Below are positions 11,459 through 23,387 of a stretch of 64,000 nucleotides of DNA, in pieces; position 1 is the first letter of the stretch; each line of letters opens with the position of its first letter. Made by a program: the position numbers and the translations under genes. Below the pieces are notes generated by a model. The model saw only the letters and a program-made list of their open reading frames with translations. It was not told the origin of the DNA and searched no databases. Origin of the DNA: Whalleya microplaca (lineage: Eukaryota > Ascomycota > Sordariomycetes > Xylariales > Xylariaceae); the NCBI GenBank assembly GCA_022497155.1, contig MU385710.1, positions 1,550,001 to 1,614,000 of the forward strand, read 5' to 3'.

Positions 11459-12583
11459 ATGCCTAATTATTTCGAGTTGCGAATGCTCAACCGCCTCCAC
11501 AGCTACGGCATCTGTCGTAATGGCCAGCGAATGCTGAAGGCATATGACGATTTCGGAGCCTGCATGATCGATGAGGCAGAGTTAGGCCGTCTGATTCGAC
11601 TGTCACCCAAGAACCATCAGGCGCTTGTTGACACTATGAACAAATGTGCCGAAATGATCAGCAAGCAGCCGGACGAGTGGCAATATTGCATGTCAATAAT
11701 TGACAGCTGTGGAGAAATGCTTAAGATTTCCAGTATGTATCATGTCCTACTGATCATTTGCAATTCCCGGAGAGCCAGCTACTTCGGGATATATAGTACA
11801 CGAACCATTGTAACTGTTGCTAATGCCTGCAAGGTCTTCTACCAAAAATCAACGGCTTCCCTTCTTTCTTGAAGTTGCCAACCGAGATCCGGCACCGGAT
11901 CTATGATTTTTATCTTGACAATTTCAACCATCTCGGCAACAAAAAACCTCTTACTGTTGTTATCCCTAATTCGGATGAGAGAGTCTGCCCCTGTACTCCT
12001 CTTGAGCGCCCGAAATACACTCTCACTTCCCCGGTGAAGGACATTTCTCTCGCCTTTACCAGCAAGAGAATGCGTGATGAGGTATTGGAACACTTCTACC
12101 GTACTCAGGTGTGTAACCCTGCTAGACAGATTCTCTTGAGGAAAGTGTTATCTCTAGTCAACTAACATTGTGCTGCAGATGTTCCACTTTTCCTGTGCGT
12201 GTAGGATGTTCCACATCTTAAAACGCAACGCACTCTTAAACCAGTCCATACGATATGTCAAATTCCACTGGTGTGGCCCCTTGTCTGCTCATGGCATCGC
12301 CCAATTACGCCAAGCCAAGCTCGACCAACTTGTCGTCATCGTCTCAAAAAACACGACCAGGTGCTACACACCGCGAGCGCAGGCATTATTCAAGTTCTTC
12401 CAGCAGAGAAAGACATACTTTCTAGGAGACGCGCTTGGGATTGATGAGCTCCTTGCTCTTAGGTGCCTGCTGAAGGTCAAAGTTGAGCATGTTTCGAAGA
12501 AACAGGCAGATCGTCTAACGGATGACAACCGGTTTTCCTTGGAGAGGCTCTTACAATCTACAATAACAGGCCCTCGTCAGTAG
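11459..12583 (+). CDS. F-box-like (LPxEIR) hypothetical protein
   Basis: Three exons are inferred (11459-11732, 11834-12108, 12179-12583), giving 317 aa with matching phases. Residues about 100-120 read FLKLPTEIRHRIYDFYL, the F-box/2EXR-type start common in large families of Pezizomycotina proteins. A cysteine-containing stretch with no recognised domain follows. The N-terminal 90 residues are helical and lack a known motif. Such proteins may act as SCF ubiquitin-ligase adaptors, but no substrate-binding repeat is visible. Upstream exons cannot be excluded because an open frame continues 5' of the chosen ATG. Six bases after the stop, another 78-codon frame (12589-12825) reads like protein (YWYRMCDNLIRDMRRHDMG) and may be a relic of a longer gene. 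Confidence 0.5.
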
Positions 12584-13159
12584 CTGCAGTGGTTATTTTC
12601 ATCATAGCTACAGATTATAAGGATAGCCGGCGTTACTGGTATCGGATGTGCGACAATTTGATACGGGACATGCGGCGACATGATATGGGATACCAAAATG
12701 GCATGGGACATCTGGCAAAAGGATATGAGCATTTATGGGTGTTGGGAGGGGCCTTAGGTCTATACAAGGCATACCTTAAGTATTGCCAGAACCTGATGCT
12801 GGCTAAGGTCATAAGATCTTCATGAGATACTTGCCTATAGGAGCCTAAGGCTACTAGGGATGCGAATTGACTTCTGATATCTAACTCGAAACTTCTGTCT
12901 AGACATCCTGTGACAAGCCATATATGAATTGGAGCAATCCCTTCGAGAGTCTTTCAATGCTTCCAAATGGAATTAATAGAGACACCATAGCTGATATAGA
13001 CCTAGGGTTTCTGCCGATGAATTATACAAGTGTCTGTCCATCTGGAGTGCCTTGCCTACTTGGGAGGAGATATAAGGGGACAGTAGGTAATAATGATAAA
13101 AAATACATTAAGGGGAAAAATAATAGTACATATAAATAATAAAAATATAAAAAAAGAAT
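12584..13159. other. intergenic, possible relic frame
   Basis: It contains the 78-codon frame at 12589-12825, followed by AT-rich sequence. It ends in the A/T-rich tract that serves as the pol III terminator of the minus-strand tRNA-like gene. Confidence 0.4.
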
Positions 13160-13345
13160 TGGCCCAGACAGGATTTGAACCTGCGGCTCCCCAGAGAACC
13201 CATCGACTCCTAAATGTCCCCCAGAACCCACAAATTGAGCGTCCTTACTGTGCTTGTTTTTCCCCCTGGTCCCACTGCTGCCAAATACATGTATTACACA
13301 GGAATCACAGGGCTGGGGCGTGTTAAACCACTACACCACCGGGCC
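13160..13345 (-). tRNA. tRNA-like gene interrupted by about 110 nt
   Basis: Read on the minus strand, the 5' end GGCCCGG pairs over all seven positions (one G-U) with CTGGGCC at the 3' end, and discriminator A follows. The D-arm (GTGT-AGTGGTTTA-ACAC) and T-arm (GCAGG-TTCAAAT-CCTGT) are both well formed and match the pol III A and B boxes. CCCCA/TGGGG or CCCAG/CTGGG can form the anticodon stem, but the two halves are separated by about 110 nt. A run of seven T follows directly downstream, a proper pol III terminator. The usual U33 is not found next to a clear anticodon, so no amino acid can be assigned. It is either a tRNA gene with an unusually long intron or one split by an insertion. Confidence 0.5.
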
Positions 13346-14439
13346 AGAGGCTTTGTTGGAAGGTCGCCGACCTATTGGCATTTATCAACCTGTCGTCGAC
13401 ACCGCGCCCGTGCACTGGGGGTTGCGTCAGAGGAAGGGAGGAAGGTACGCCGGTACGTACTGCGCATGTAGACTGCACGCTATGCTTTGGGGGATATATG
13501 GGAGTATATGGCCTATAGCTAGGCGTTCGAGTTTGCTGCTTCGGCGGGTGTCTACCTACCTACCTACCTACCTAGAGGCTCGAGAAGCCTATCCCCATGA
13601 ATACCGTGCTACTCAGGTAGACTGTAGATGTCTCTTACACGATATTGATACCTCCACTATCACCAACCACTAGCTACAACACGATCACGTATGCAAGGTA
13701 GATACTGATGCCATGCATCCATACCTACCCGCCATAACAGCAGTAGCAGCAACAGCAATAGTAACAGTCTTGAAGTTCTTAATCTGTTCTAGTTTATTAA
13801 CATCACGTACATTATGCCCATGGTGTAGTACTGATGTCTCCCATAGTGAATGGCTGGACTTTGAACAATGCCGTGGCTAGTTCCTCGTTGACACGAGGCG
13901 CACACCAGGGCGCCCTTGATAATCCATACTCGCATAAAAGTGTAAGACACACATACATACGCATGTGCTTCGTGTCTAAGCGGACAACCTTCATATGCCT
14001 AGCTCCTAACCCGTGAACCCGTCGAGCGCTTGCCCAGCATCATAATGAAAGAAACGAGGTATTACAGCGGCGACAATCAAATATTAATACCAAGATGCAT
14101 AGAAAACTAGCCAGCAACACCCCGATGAGATGATAATCATAAAGAGCCCAAACGCAGCAAGCCAATACTTCTAGAATGCTTTTCTTTTCATTGCGAAATA
14201 AACTTGATATAAATGACAAGCCGGAAACTCCAGCCAGCCATACACATTACATACGGGCATAAAGCTATAACAATTACCACATTATCCACCCCGAGCGCTT
14301 CATTCATTTGACGCACGATGCCTACATAAAATGATACCATACCTATCACCTTCCCCCTCCCTACCTACATCCCCACCACCACCACCATCGCCACCCCAAG
14401 ACTGACTAACTGACTGACTGACTGACTGGGGCAGACTCA
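13346..14439. other. intergenic, no gene seen
   Basis: The stretch contains a CTAC microsatellite at 13552-13574 and otherwise only short unsupported frames. The last 300 bases are probably the 3' UTR of the minus-strand Cas1-type gene. Confidence 0.5.
13552..13574. repeat. CTAC microsatellite
   Basis: Five to six perfect tetranucleotide copies. Confidence 0.85.
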
Positions 14440-17068
14440 TCACGCAAACAAAACATTAGCCCCCCACAGCCCCAGCAGCAACACCAGCCCCCCGCGCGGC
14501 GTGACCCAGCCCGCGAGAACGCTCGTGGCGCGGTGCGCGCGCTCCGCGACGTAGACGAAGAGGACGGTAAGCAGGACCTTGTCGACGACCCAGCCGTAGG
14601 CGCCGGGGCAGCCGAGGCGGAGGCGCGCGGTGGCGTCGCCGCCGAGCCAGACGTGGTACTGCAATACATACGTCTCGAGGGAGAAGCGCCGGAGCGCGGC
14701 CGGCAGCGCCAGGTAATGGGAGTAGTTGTCCCTGCGGAACACGTCCTCGCTCCCGGCCCCGCCCCCGACCCCGTTGCGGAGGACTACGAGCCCGACGATC
14801 GGGATCCACGAGACGAACGGGTGCACGTGGTTGTAGTGCTGCTTCCGGTGGAGTTGGGTCTGCGTGGCGTAGAAGAAGGCGATGGTGGCGGCGGCGCAGA
14901 CGGTGTTGAGGAGGATGTGTTTGTTGCGGGGATGCAAGGGGGAGGAGCGGGACCGGCGATGGTGCGGCCTGGCGCGGCCGCCGAGGGGGAAGGACAGTTT
15001 GTGGGCTTGTCGGATGGCGGCGTAGTGCACGAGTGCGGCCACTATGATGCCTGCGTAGACGATGTAGCGGTCGAGACTCAGCCGGAAGCGCAGCTCTTGC
15101 GCGTTCCAGGACATGTGGAAGATGGTGTGGGTTACCCTGACAAAGCCTTCGAGGATGCCGGGCGTCGATATCAAGCGGTCCGTTATGGCGGCGGCTACTA
15201 TTATCTTCGTGAAGAGGTAACGTAGGTCGCAGTTGTAGCTCCGGTAGAAACGGAGCGTGGCATAAAGCACCAGATACCAAAAAGTGATAACTGAGGCGAA
15301 GTAATATGAACTGTAGTCGGTTCCCATTGCGTAAGGGAGAAGAGCACTCAGAAGGTTGAGGCGGAATAGAACTAGAACAACTCGGCGGAGGGAGTAGTCA
15401 TTCCTTTCTAGAAAATATAGCGTGTGGCCGTATCCGGATAGGAAGAAGTACATAGATATGAGCAGTCGGACAATCTTGTATACCCACAGAGTCTGAGATG
15501 CGTAGTTGTAGTGGTAGAGGAGGATAAGTCCTTGCATTAAGCCTTTGATTTCATCGGACTGATCACGAGATAAATAGCCCGGACCACGATATATCAGAGG
15601 CTCCTCTCTAGGTCTTTTGGTTGCCATAGGGTATTTATAGCTTGGCCGCCCGCTCCTTTGTACCGTCAACAAGCTGCCGACCAGCCAGAGCAAGCAAACT
15701 CTTATGAATTGATTCTGTTGGTAATGGCGCTCCACTTTGCTTATACGATTGGTTCCATCGCAAAACACACACCATAAGAGCGCAAAGAGTAGATCTCCAA
15801 TTGCCTTGGTGCCGTTGACGAATAGTGGGATTCTACGTTTGAAGGTAGAAAAGCAAGGTGTTGCTATCCGGCAATACATCATAAGACCCCATAACCACCA
15901 TGCCGATGATTTGAGAACGCTTTGCGACTCAGTAACGCAGCACGTGCCCTTGAACGAGCGGTTATGAGCCTTTGCTGCGGCGTTGCAACGGGTGTTGAGG
16001 GCGATGTCTAACTTGCGTTCTGCGATATTATCGGCCACGTGGAGACCATCGTCGTCAAAGTAGTTCCCCGGATAGGCTGTTGACATTTGGTTGTATACCC
16101 AGGGTATATGTGATAGTTGCTTTGGGGGAAGATGAGCGAGATAATTGTTCATCTTGTGAATACGCTCTGGTGTGATAGTCCTGGACCTGTTAGAGGACAA
16201 ATTGTTGTATGATGGGATATGTACAGGGGCTAGCAAGATCTGGTTTGCAACATTATCGTAACTGCCGGGACTGAACGTCGATGATGAAATGCTATCATCC
16301 AAAGTGGATGAGAGGTGCGGTGCGATGCCCATTATTCCCTGTCTGAAAAGAATCAGGTAGTTTTCTTCACCGTAACGGGCGGCCCAGAGCCCCGGAGAGC
16401 CAACGAGGATGAGGGCAGCGGACTCCTCATCTTCACTTCTGACGACACCCTCGTCCACAGGCGTAGGTAGAGTACGGAATGTTGTTAACCTTTCATCCAG
16501 AGTAGTTGAATTCAGCCAGGGGTCCCATATGAATTCGAGACTCACACCATCAGCCTCGAATGAGAGGTCATGATGTTGTCCGTGAGCTACAAGAGCGCTT
16601 CCGATATCACGCTCAGCCCGACCACGGTCGAGTCTCTTGGCAGCGGCCCAGAAAATCTGCCGGATTATAGAGTCTCCCGCAAATACGACTTTCCGTCGGT
16701 TGAGGCATTCATGGAAAGCTTTTCTAGAGTATTCAATCATGCGACATCCGCTTGGCTCCCACTTGTGGCTGTCAGGATGGGACGGTGACCACCGGCCTTC
16801 CTGTAACAAAGCCCGACAGCGATACGGATCATGTTGGCCTACTAGTTGATTAGAATTAATACTGTATGGAATGTAGCTTTCTGGATATAGATAAGTGAAG
16901 AGTAGTCATACCAATGGCAGATCCTTGATACTCCTGGAGGTGCAGAATCAAGAACACCACAATGAAGGCAATGGTACTGACACCACCCAGGGAGTACGAC
17001 CGGGCAATGTATTTCCAGGAGAATGCCATGAAGAGAAGACTGCAGTAGTAGCAGCTTACGGTTTTCAT
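14440..17068 (-). CDS. Cas1-type polysaccharide O-acetyltransferase with esterase-like N-domain
   Basis: Two exons (17068-16912 and 16838-14440) give 851 aa. The first exon encodes an N-terminal membrane anchor (SLGGVSTIAFIVVFLILHL). After it comes a lumenal PC-esterase/GDSL-like domain with FAGDSIIRQIFW around Ser109 and DDDGLHV near residue 325, the Ser and Asp/His elements of the fold. From about residue 390 to the end there are ten or more hydrophobic helices with the Cas1p acyltransferase pattern (for example FFLSGYGHTLYF). This family adds O-acetyl groups to cell-wall or capsular glycans in the Golgi, as Cas1 does for glucuronoxylomannan in Cryptococcus. The ATG at 17068 is the first in frame and precedes the anchor. 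The splice reads GSAIG-QHDPYRC, preserving a Cys and basic stretch. Confidence 0.88.
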
Positions 17069-18636
17069 AAAAGGCACGAGGTCACAGAAGGGTGAGTCTT
17101 GAGCCACATTAGCCTTTCAAGGAGGTCCCCGAAGCTTTCGGAGTTACCGGCCATGTTGACCCGGCCGATCAGCCGCAACCAAAATGAAGAAGACATTGGA
17201 AGTCGCATGTGGAGAAAAAAATAGTAGCTTCCATCCATTTCCCATGCAATGGTCAGTGGTTACATAGCATAACTGTGAAAAACGGTACAAGTGGAACTTA
17301 TAACTACCTACCGTGCTGCCTACCTTGAAGCAAACGAGGCTGCGAGGTAAACACTCGAAATACCGAACATCAGCTCGCCGATTACATGGCCTCTTATGTA
17401 CAGGGCTGCATCGTTCCAGCCAAAAGAGGTAGATAAAGTGCCTGCCTCATACCTGACAACATGAAGAGAGAGGTTAGCGAATATGTGCCGTAATACGATC
17501 TGGCATTGAGTCGTATGCAGTCATTATTCCATGGTATGATCCGATCTCATTTGAGTGATAACATTTCACCCATTGGCATCCAGTCTCGTGTCAAAAAGCA
17601 CAGAGTCACTAGACTATATAAGATATCTCTTCTTGAACTCCCAATTCTGAAGAAGTCAGTATGAGTTCTACCGGTATGGATGATATAGTTTTGATGTCGT
17701 TTCGCCCTCCATCTTGGCATAAGGGGTAAAGCAATTAAAGATGTGGCTAGGTAGTATCCATGAGGCGCAGCCCTATGGCTTATAGACACCCACAGCTAAT
17801 TAAATTCTACCACCACCGCCATTTCATGCTTGAATTTTTTTGGTTTGCCTACACAGTATAAACCTGCGATGCCTCGTTTCACAAAGCCTACCGTATACTA
17901 GTCCAGAGCCATGCATACTAGTACAGAGTTACGCAAACAGTTTAAGACATCGAACAGCCCAAGCCTACCTAAGGTATACTTCGGCTCTTACAATCAGAGA
18001 AGCTCAATATAGCTGCGAAGCAAGGCACGTGTTCCACAGGTAAGTGGGATTATTCTTAAATCTACGACAAATTTCTCCTTGGACGACAAACTACCGGTTG
18101 TCGGAACTCCTCGAGACATTGCCAATGGTCTTCTGCCATGCTCGATCTGGCCGCGATGCCCCACGCCTGATCTAGAGCCGGATACCCTCGCTTTTGAGTG
18201 TACAAGACAAAAGTATGCGCAACGATCTTTGAGTATGGAACCTCCTTGGCTACTAGCATCGAGGCTTTCGTAATTTATCTGTTGTGACATGTCACTTTCC
18301 AATTCTTAATTGTCGTGTCACTGTCTACGCATGTAATACCTGACTATTCTTATGTGTGAAATCTTGATCAGCTTTTAGTCACGCGTGTCAATACCTTAGG
18401 CAAGATCACTCTGCAGTAGCGTTTGGACTTGACTACTGGATTTGGACGTTGTGATGATTGCTAATACAGTTATATTCTGTATACTCGACCCTAATGATGC
18501 GTTTACTGAAAGAGGCTTCCCTACTCGATATTCAGAATGTGCTGTCCATCACATTTGCCATCAGCGTCGTTTAATGGGTACAATTTATGGTACAATCAAT
18601 GCACTCATGGCAATTCCATGCTTCTAATTTCCCTCT
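17069..18636. other. intergenic, no gene seen
   Basis: Frames of up to about 100 codons occur on both strands but lack starts, family resemblance or splice-consistent continuation. The 3' UTR of cpyA probably lies at the right end. Confidence 0.5.
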
Positions 18637-20306
18637 TTAAGCGTACCACTCTCCGGCTAGCCATCGGTTGAAGAAGTCTATCGAGCCCTCAGGCTGGTTG
18701 AACGGGACCATGTGGCCTGCTTGGTAGATGCGCATGAAGGTGAAGTTGCCGCTGCTCTTCACCTCACCGTACTTCTCGCTGCCACTGGCGGTGAGAGCCT
18801 CCATCTCAGCTGAGTTGAATCCCTTCTTGCCGGGCCAGTCAAGGGCCTCCGACCAAGCCTTGTTGCCCAGCCAGTTGCAGATGTAGTCGGCATCACCAGC
18901 GTAGATAAGGACTGGAATCTGCTCAATAATGCCCGGGACGAGACGGTGGAAAGGCTTCGACCAGTCACCCTGGAACAAGAAGTTCCTGTTGATGTCTGTG
19001 TTGCAGCTCTCGTAGTCCTGGACTTCAACGCCGAGTGCCTTGATGACCTTGTCCTGGTTCAGATACTCGGAGATCCAAGCAGTTTCAGTGTAGCAAAGGT
19101 TGGCCTGATCCTTGCACTTCTCACGCACGTCGTAGACGTTGTAGCCAGTACGCTGGAAGGGGCCAATCATGGCATTATTGCAGTAGATTGCGCTAGGAAC
19201 ACAGGACCACACACTCTCGGAGTCGTAGCAGCTCGAGATAAGAGACTGGCAACGAGGGAGGGCATTGTCCATGGACTCGCACTCACTGGGCTCAAGCACT
19301 GCCTTGTAGCCACCCTCACCGCAGGCCATGGGGCGGTATTGGGCATATTGCGTGTGTGGGTCCGTCAAACCATTACCAATGGCAATGCTCTGGAGGTTGA
19401 TGTTGCGGTTCTTGTGGGACAAAATCTCGGAAGCGAAGACGGGGATGTAATGGCCGGCGTAGGACTCTCCAGCAATGTGGAAGGGCTGCGTGGCATACTC
19501 GGGGAAGTTGTGGAAGAACAGGGTCAGCAGAGCGTAGATATCCTTGCTTGCTGCAACAGTGTTGTATACAGGATTGCTGCTGTAAGAGTAGCCAGTGTTG
19601 ACGGGCTGGTCAATGAAGATGACCGACGCATTACTGTTCCAGGAATTCGGGTTATACTTCAATGAACCATCCTTGTTGACACTGGATGGTCCCAGTTCCA
19701 TGAAAAGTCCCATCATCGAGGAGCAACCAGGGCCGCCGTTCAGCCAGAGCACTACGGGATCGTTCTTGGGGTCGTTTCGGGACTCGAAGAACCCTATAAC
19801 AGAGATATTAGTGGAAGTAAGACATAGGATTGCGCGGAATTGAACTCACAATAGAATAGATGCTTGTCGTTTGCCTCGTCGTCAAGGTATCCACTGTATT
19901 GCTTGACCTTGTCTACGCCGAGCTCGGAGGGGTCAACCTTCTTTGCTCGCATGTTGTAGGCTTCGAGTGAGCCATCGACCTTTCGGTGCTTAACACCATC
20001 GGTCTCGACCCACAAGCTTTGAACATCAGCGCCCTTGATAACGTGGTCCCATTCACTATCGGGCCTGCGTTTGTGGGGTTTGGGGTGGGAGATCATATTG
20101 GCAGCCTTCTCGAAGAAGCCAGGAACCAAAAGGCTCATCTCATCCCAGAGACCCTTAGCAGCAGCTGGCATCTCGCCAAAAGCTCCGCTGAGGTGATCCA
20201 GCGGCTTCTTGACGGCATCGCCAACACCACCAAGCACCTTCTGTTGGTCTTGTGCAAAGGCAGCCGTGGTGGCGCCCAGCAGGAGGGTCGTGCTAGCTAC
20301 TCTCAT
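18637..20306 (-). CDS. cpyA: vacuolar carboxypeptidase Y precursor
   Basis: Two exons (20306-19850 and 19793-18637) give 537 aa, the usual length of the CPY preproprotein. The N-terminus [18 protein letters not shown] is a signal peptide. A propeptide runs to about residue 130. The mature enzyme begins near [20 protein letters not shown]. Catalytic elements are all present: NGGPGCSS (oxyanion region), GESYAGHY with Ser263, [17 protein letters not shown] (Asp) and [12 protein letters not shown] (His). Several Cys pairs and N-glycosylation sites (for example NASV, NFTF) fit a vacuolar glycoprotein of serine peptidase family S10. It removes C-terminal residues in the vacuole and also works in peptide breakdown. 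The splice inside LFYW-FFESR restores the family sequence exactly. Confidence 0.96.
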
Positions 20307-20585
20307 GGTGGCTAGCGACAGAGACTTGGAGGGTGGAAGTTTGGATGACCACCGTCTCTATCGAATGTCAGACGATTAATCCGACAGTAATGATGGTGAT
20401 GATGATGAAATAGTAATTAGAAGGGAATGATTTGGATAAAGAGAATGGAAGTTGTTGATGGTAGAAGAGAGAGAGTTTGGAACTAGGTAGAGCTCCCAAG
20501 ATATGGAGATACGGATATGGATGGAGATGATGAAACGGGACGTACGATCCCTGCCGTTTCTGGAGCTAGTTGTTGAGGAACGAGG

Positions 20586-21101
20586 ACCCGGGTCGCCCCA
20601 CCTACAATTCCCTTCATGATTTCCTAGAATTCCCTTGTTTCCACAGCCTCCAAATTAGGATCTGCCTAGGGTATATAGATGAGATGTTGACAACATACGC
20701 GCTAAAGGCACCTGTCGCGTATTTTTGTAACCGACCGGCCGCGTATAGTATTTCTTTATATATAAGTATTCGATTTTCTCTAAATAGCGTAAGATTAAAT
20801 GGCTATTAAGCGATAGTATCGAAAAGAGGCTACCTATTTGCCTTAAGATCGTACGCGAATAGCTTTAATAAGGTATAAAACAGCTACATAACCCGATATT
20901 TACGGATCGTGGTTCGGTATATTAGATTTACACGGATCGTGGTTCGGTATATTGGATTTACACGGATCGACACGGCTGGACATTAATCTCCGTACTAGTC
21001 TGGCTGGGCATTTATGTCAGCGTATGACAGCCCTATACTTAAGTGGGTAAAGGGAATTCTAGGAAATCATGAAGGGAATTCTAGGTGGGGCGGACCCGGG
21101 T
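20586..21101. mobile_element. MITE-like element with about 50-bp terminal inverted repeats
   Basis: The left end (20586-20635) and right end (21051-21101) are inverted copies of about 50 bp, differing at a few positions. Both start ACCCGGGTC and run through CCTTCATGATTTCCTAGAAT. The inside is AT-rich with many TA steps and no long frame, as expected of a non-autonomous, decayed DNA transposon. It holds a 30-bp tandem repeat at 20901-20975. No clear target-site duplication is visible next to the ends, so the insertion may be old. Confidence 0.7.
20901..20975. repeat. 30-bp tandem repeat inside the MITE-like element
   Basis: Two copies (20901-20930, 20931-20960) differ at two positions, and a partial third copy follows. 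The unit contains GGATCGTGGTTCGGTATATT. Confidence 0.9.
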
Positions 21102-21896
21102 GTCCACTGTCCAGACAACCACTGAACCCTTCCCAGGCCTCCCTGGTGCCTGATTTGGTAGCCCTTTAACTGCCAAGATCAATCTCTCACCTGTTTTCTA
21201 TGGAGTCAAGATGGAAATACAATAGCAGGTGACATGCCTGGTTATGCCAGCTGTGACCGGCTTAGTGTGCTAGCTGGCAAGCTGTGTGTCTTGTGATAGG
21301 CACGGCCCTGCCAGGCTGCGCGATAAGCGTCATCGGATCCATCGAGTTAGCGCTACTTATACATACGTGTGTACCATCAATGCCTTCGAATTAAACTCGA
21401 GCCCTGAACCGTCTGATGGAGTGAGGCGTGTGACCTGAATCCACTGGAAGCATAAGATTTCGCAATGTAGCATTCCATGCAGATGACTTGACTATAAATA
21501 CTAGACTACATAGAGTAAGAAATGGATCGTATGGAAGCCAAAGTAAAGTAAAGTAGCTTTTGAGTTGTATTGCGTAGCTCTGTTCCTGCGTACAGATTAC
21601 AGATTAGAGATTTAGGTACGCTGGTGCAGAATGCCGGACCCCTCATGAGTGTGACTCTTTCATATGCCCAAATCTCCAATTTACACTTTTGATGACAGAC
21701 CAAAAACTTGCCTCCCCGCAAGTCAGGAATTTTTCAATATCCTAATAAAAGTTTTTGTCTAGCCAGATGAAACTGTACTGCAGCTATCTAATCTTCTCAC
21801 ATATTGCCACTATTTCCAGTCTTCATATCTACAAAGAAGTATCTGCAAATAACAGGTTCGGATTTGTGCACACAGGCCCTTTAAGAACGTGCCAAG
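21102..21896. other. intergenic upstream of sdo1
   Basis: No gene is supported. The right end should carry the sdo1 promoter and 5' leader. Confidence 0.5.
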
Positions 21897-23000
21897 ATGT
21901 CGCGACAAGTATGTATTCTAGAGCGATTGGTTTTCTACGTCAAGATATCTCCGAATCCATATCTACCTTTTCGGGATCTCCAGAGTCGGGGTTCCCTAGA
22001 TACATAGAGCAAGGAGATTCTAAAAATTATATAAATAAAATATATACTAACATCTAGTTCTCTCGTCCAGATTAATCAACCGAGCAACCAAATAAAGCTA
22101 ACCAACGTATCCCTGGTGCGGCTCAAGAAGGGCAAGAAGCGGTTCGAGATCGCGTGCTACAAGAACAAGGTGCTCGAGTGGCGGTCAGGCATCGAGACGG
22201 ATCTGGACGAGGTGCTGCAGATCCCCAACGTGTTCCTCAACGTGTCCAAGGGCCAGACGGCGCCGGCCGCCGAGCTGGCCAAGGCGTTCGGCAAGGACAG
22301 GCCGCTCAACGACATCATCCTCGAGATCCTGAACAAGGGCGAGCTGCAGGTCGGCGAGAAGGAGCGCGCCGCCCAGATGGACCGCGTCCACCACGAGGTC
22401 GTCGGCATCGTCGCCAGCAAGCTCGTCGACCCCCGCACCAAGCGCGTCTACACCACCGGCATGATCGAGAAGGCGCTGGACATGCTGAGCTCGCAGGCCC
22501 ACCAGGGTGCAGGAGACAAGAGCAGCAGCACGGCGGGTGGTAGTGGGACGGGGACGCCGGCGACGGGCGAGGATGCCGAGGCGAAGCCGAGGGCGAAGGA
22601 ACACAACTGGACGGGCGTGGTCACGACGAAGAGCGCGAAGAGCCAGGCTCTCGAGGCCATGAAGGCGTTGATTGCACACCAGCCCATCCCGGTCTCGAGG
22701 GCGCGGATGCGCTTGAGGATTACGTGCTCGACGAATGTTCTCAAGCAGGCCGTGAAGGCGCCGGCGGCGGCCAAAGGCGCGGATACGGAAGGAGAGCACA
22801 AGACGCCTGGGACAGTGAAAGACAAGATTCTCAGCTACGTGGAACAGGTGGATACTCAGGACGTTCTCGGTTCAGAGTGGGAGGTCGTCGGATTCGTTGA
22901 GCCGGGCGCTTTCAAAGGTCTATCTGACTTCGTGGGCAATGAAACGAAGGGCCAAGGACGGGTTGAGGTACTCGATATGGCAGTCACTCACGAGGATTAA
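21897..23000 (+). CDS. sdo1: ribosome maturation protein Sdo1 (SBDS)
   Basis: Two exons (21897-21908 and 22071-23000) give 313 aa. The first exon is just four codons (MSRQ). The second begins INQPSNQIKLTNVSLVRLKKG, seen here as INQPSNQIKLTNV, the family N-terminus. The FYSH domain (about 1-95) includes KRFEIACYKNKV and DLDEVLQIPNVFLNVSKGQ. It is followed by the helical second domain (KLVDPRTKRVYTTGMIEKAL) and a third ferredoxin-like domain (ALIAHQPIPVSRARMRLR). Two low-complexity insertions, at about 150-180 (Gly/Ser/Thr) and about 235-250 (Ala/Lys), make it longer than the roughly 250-residue family norm. Known role: with the GTPase Efl1 it releases eIF6 from late 60S subunits. A single-exon ORF search would miss the true start. 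Confidence 0.95.
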
Positions 23001-23387
23001 GATACCCTGGCCAGACCACCACCACCAAGAGATGATCATAGGGTGGCGCTGACGAATTACGATTCAGATGATAATGCAACGAGGTTGAGAAGCATGATAC
23101 CGGCATAGAGAAAAATACGAGCAATTCCCAGGAGACAGTTGTGATATCTAACCGTCTTGCATATACCAAGTAGTTTCACTTTTGCAGGCTCAATTATTGG
23201 TCATGAATGATGTCTCCATTCGCTTTTCTAGAGTACATCTGTGACTTGCCGTACCCTATGAGCAAAGTCCCCTTCCGCAAAGCAGATCCGTAAAATGTCG
23301 ATGCAGTAATTTCAGTCCAGCCTTCACGCCTGTCCATCCGCAATGAATGTTCTGAACCAATGAAACCATGCCTCCACCATCGCAACT
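23001..23387. other. convergent 3' UTR region
   Basis: The spacer lies between convergent sdo1 and rps18. No gene is seen. Confidence 0.5.

Noticed and set aside
12589..12825. 78-codon frame right after the F-box-like gene
   Set aside because: It is out of frame with the gene and the only joining intron would be about 26 nt. It may be a relic but is not supported as an exon.
17994..18302. Minus-strand 102-codon frame
   Set aside because: It overlaps other equal-length frames, has no family signature, and its neighbourhood lacks matching exons.
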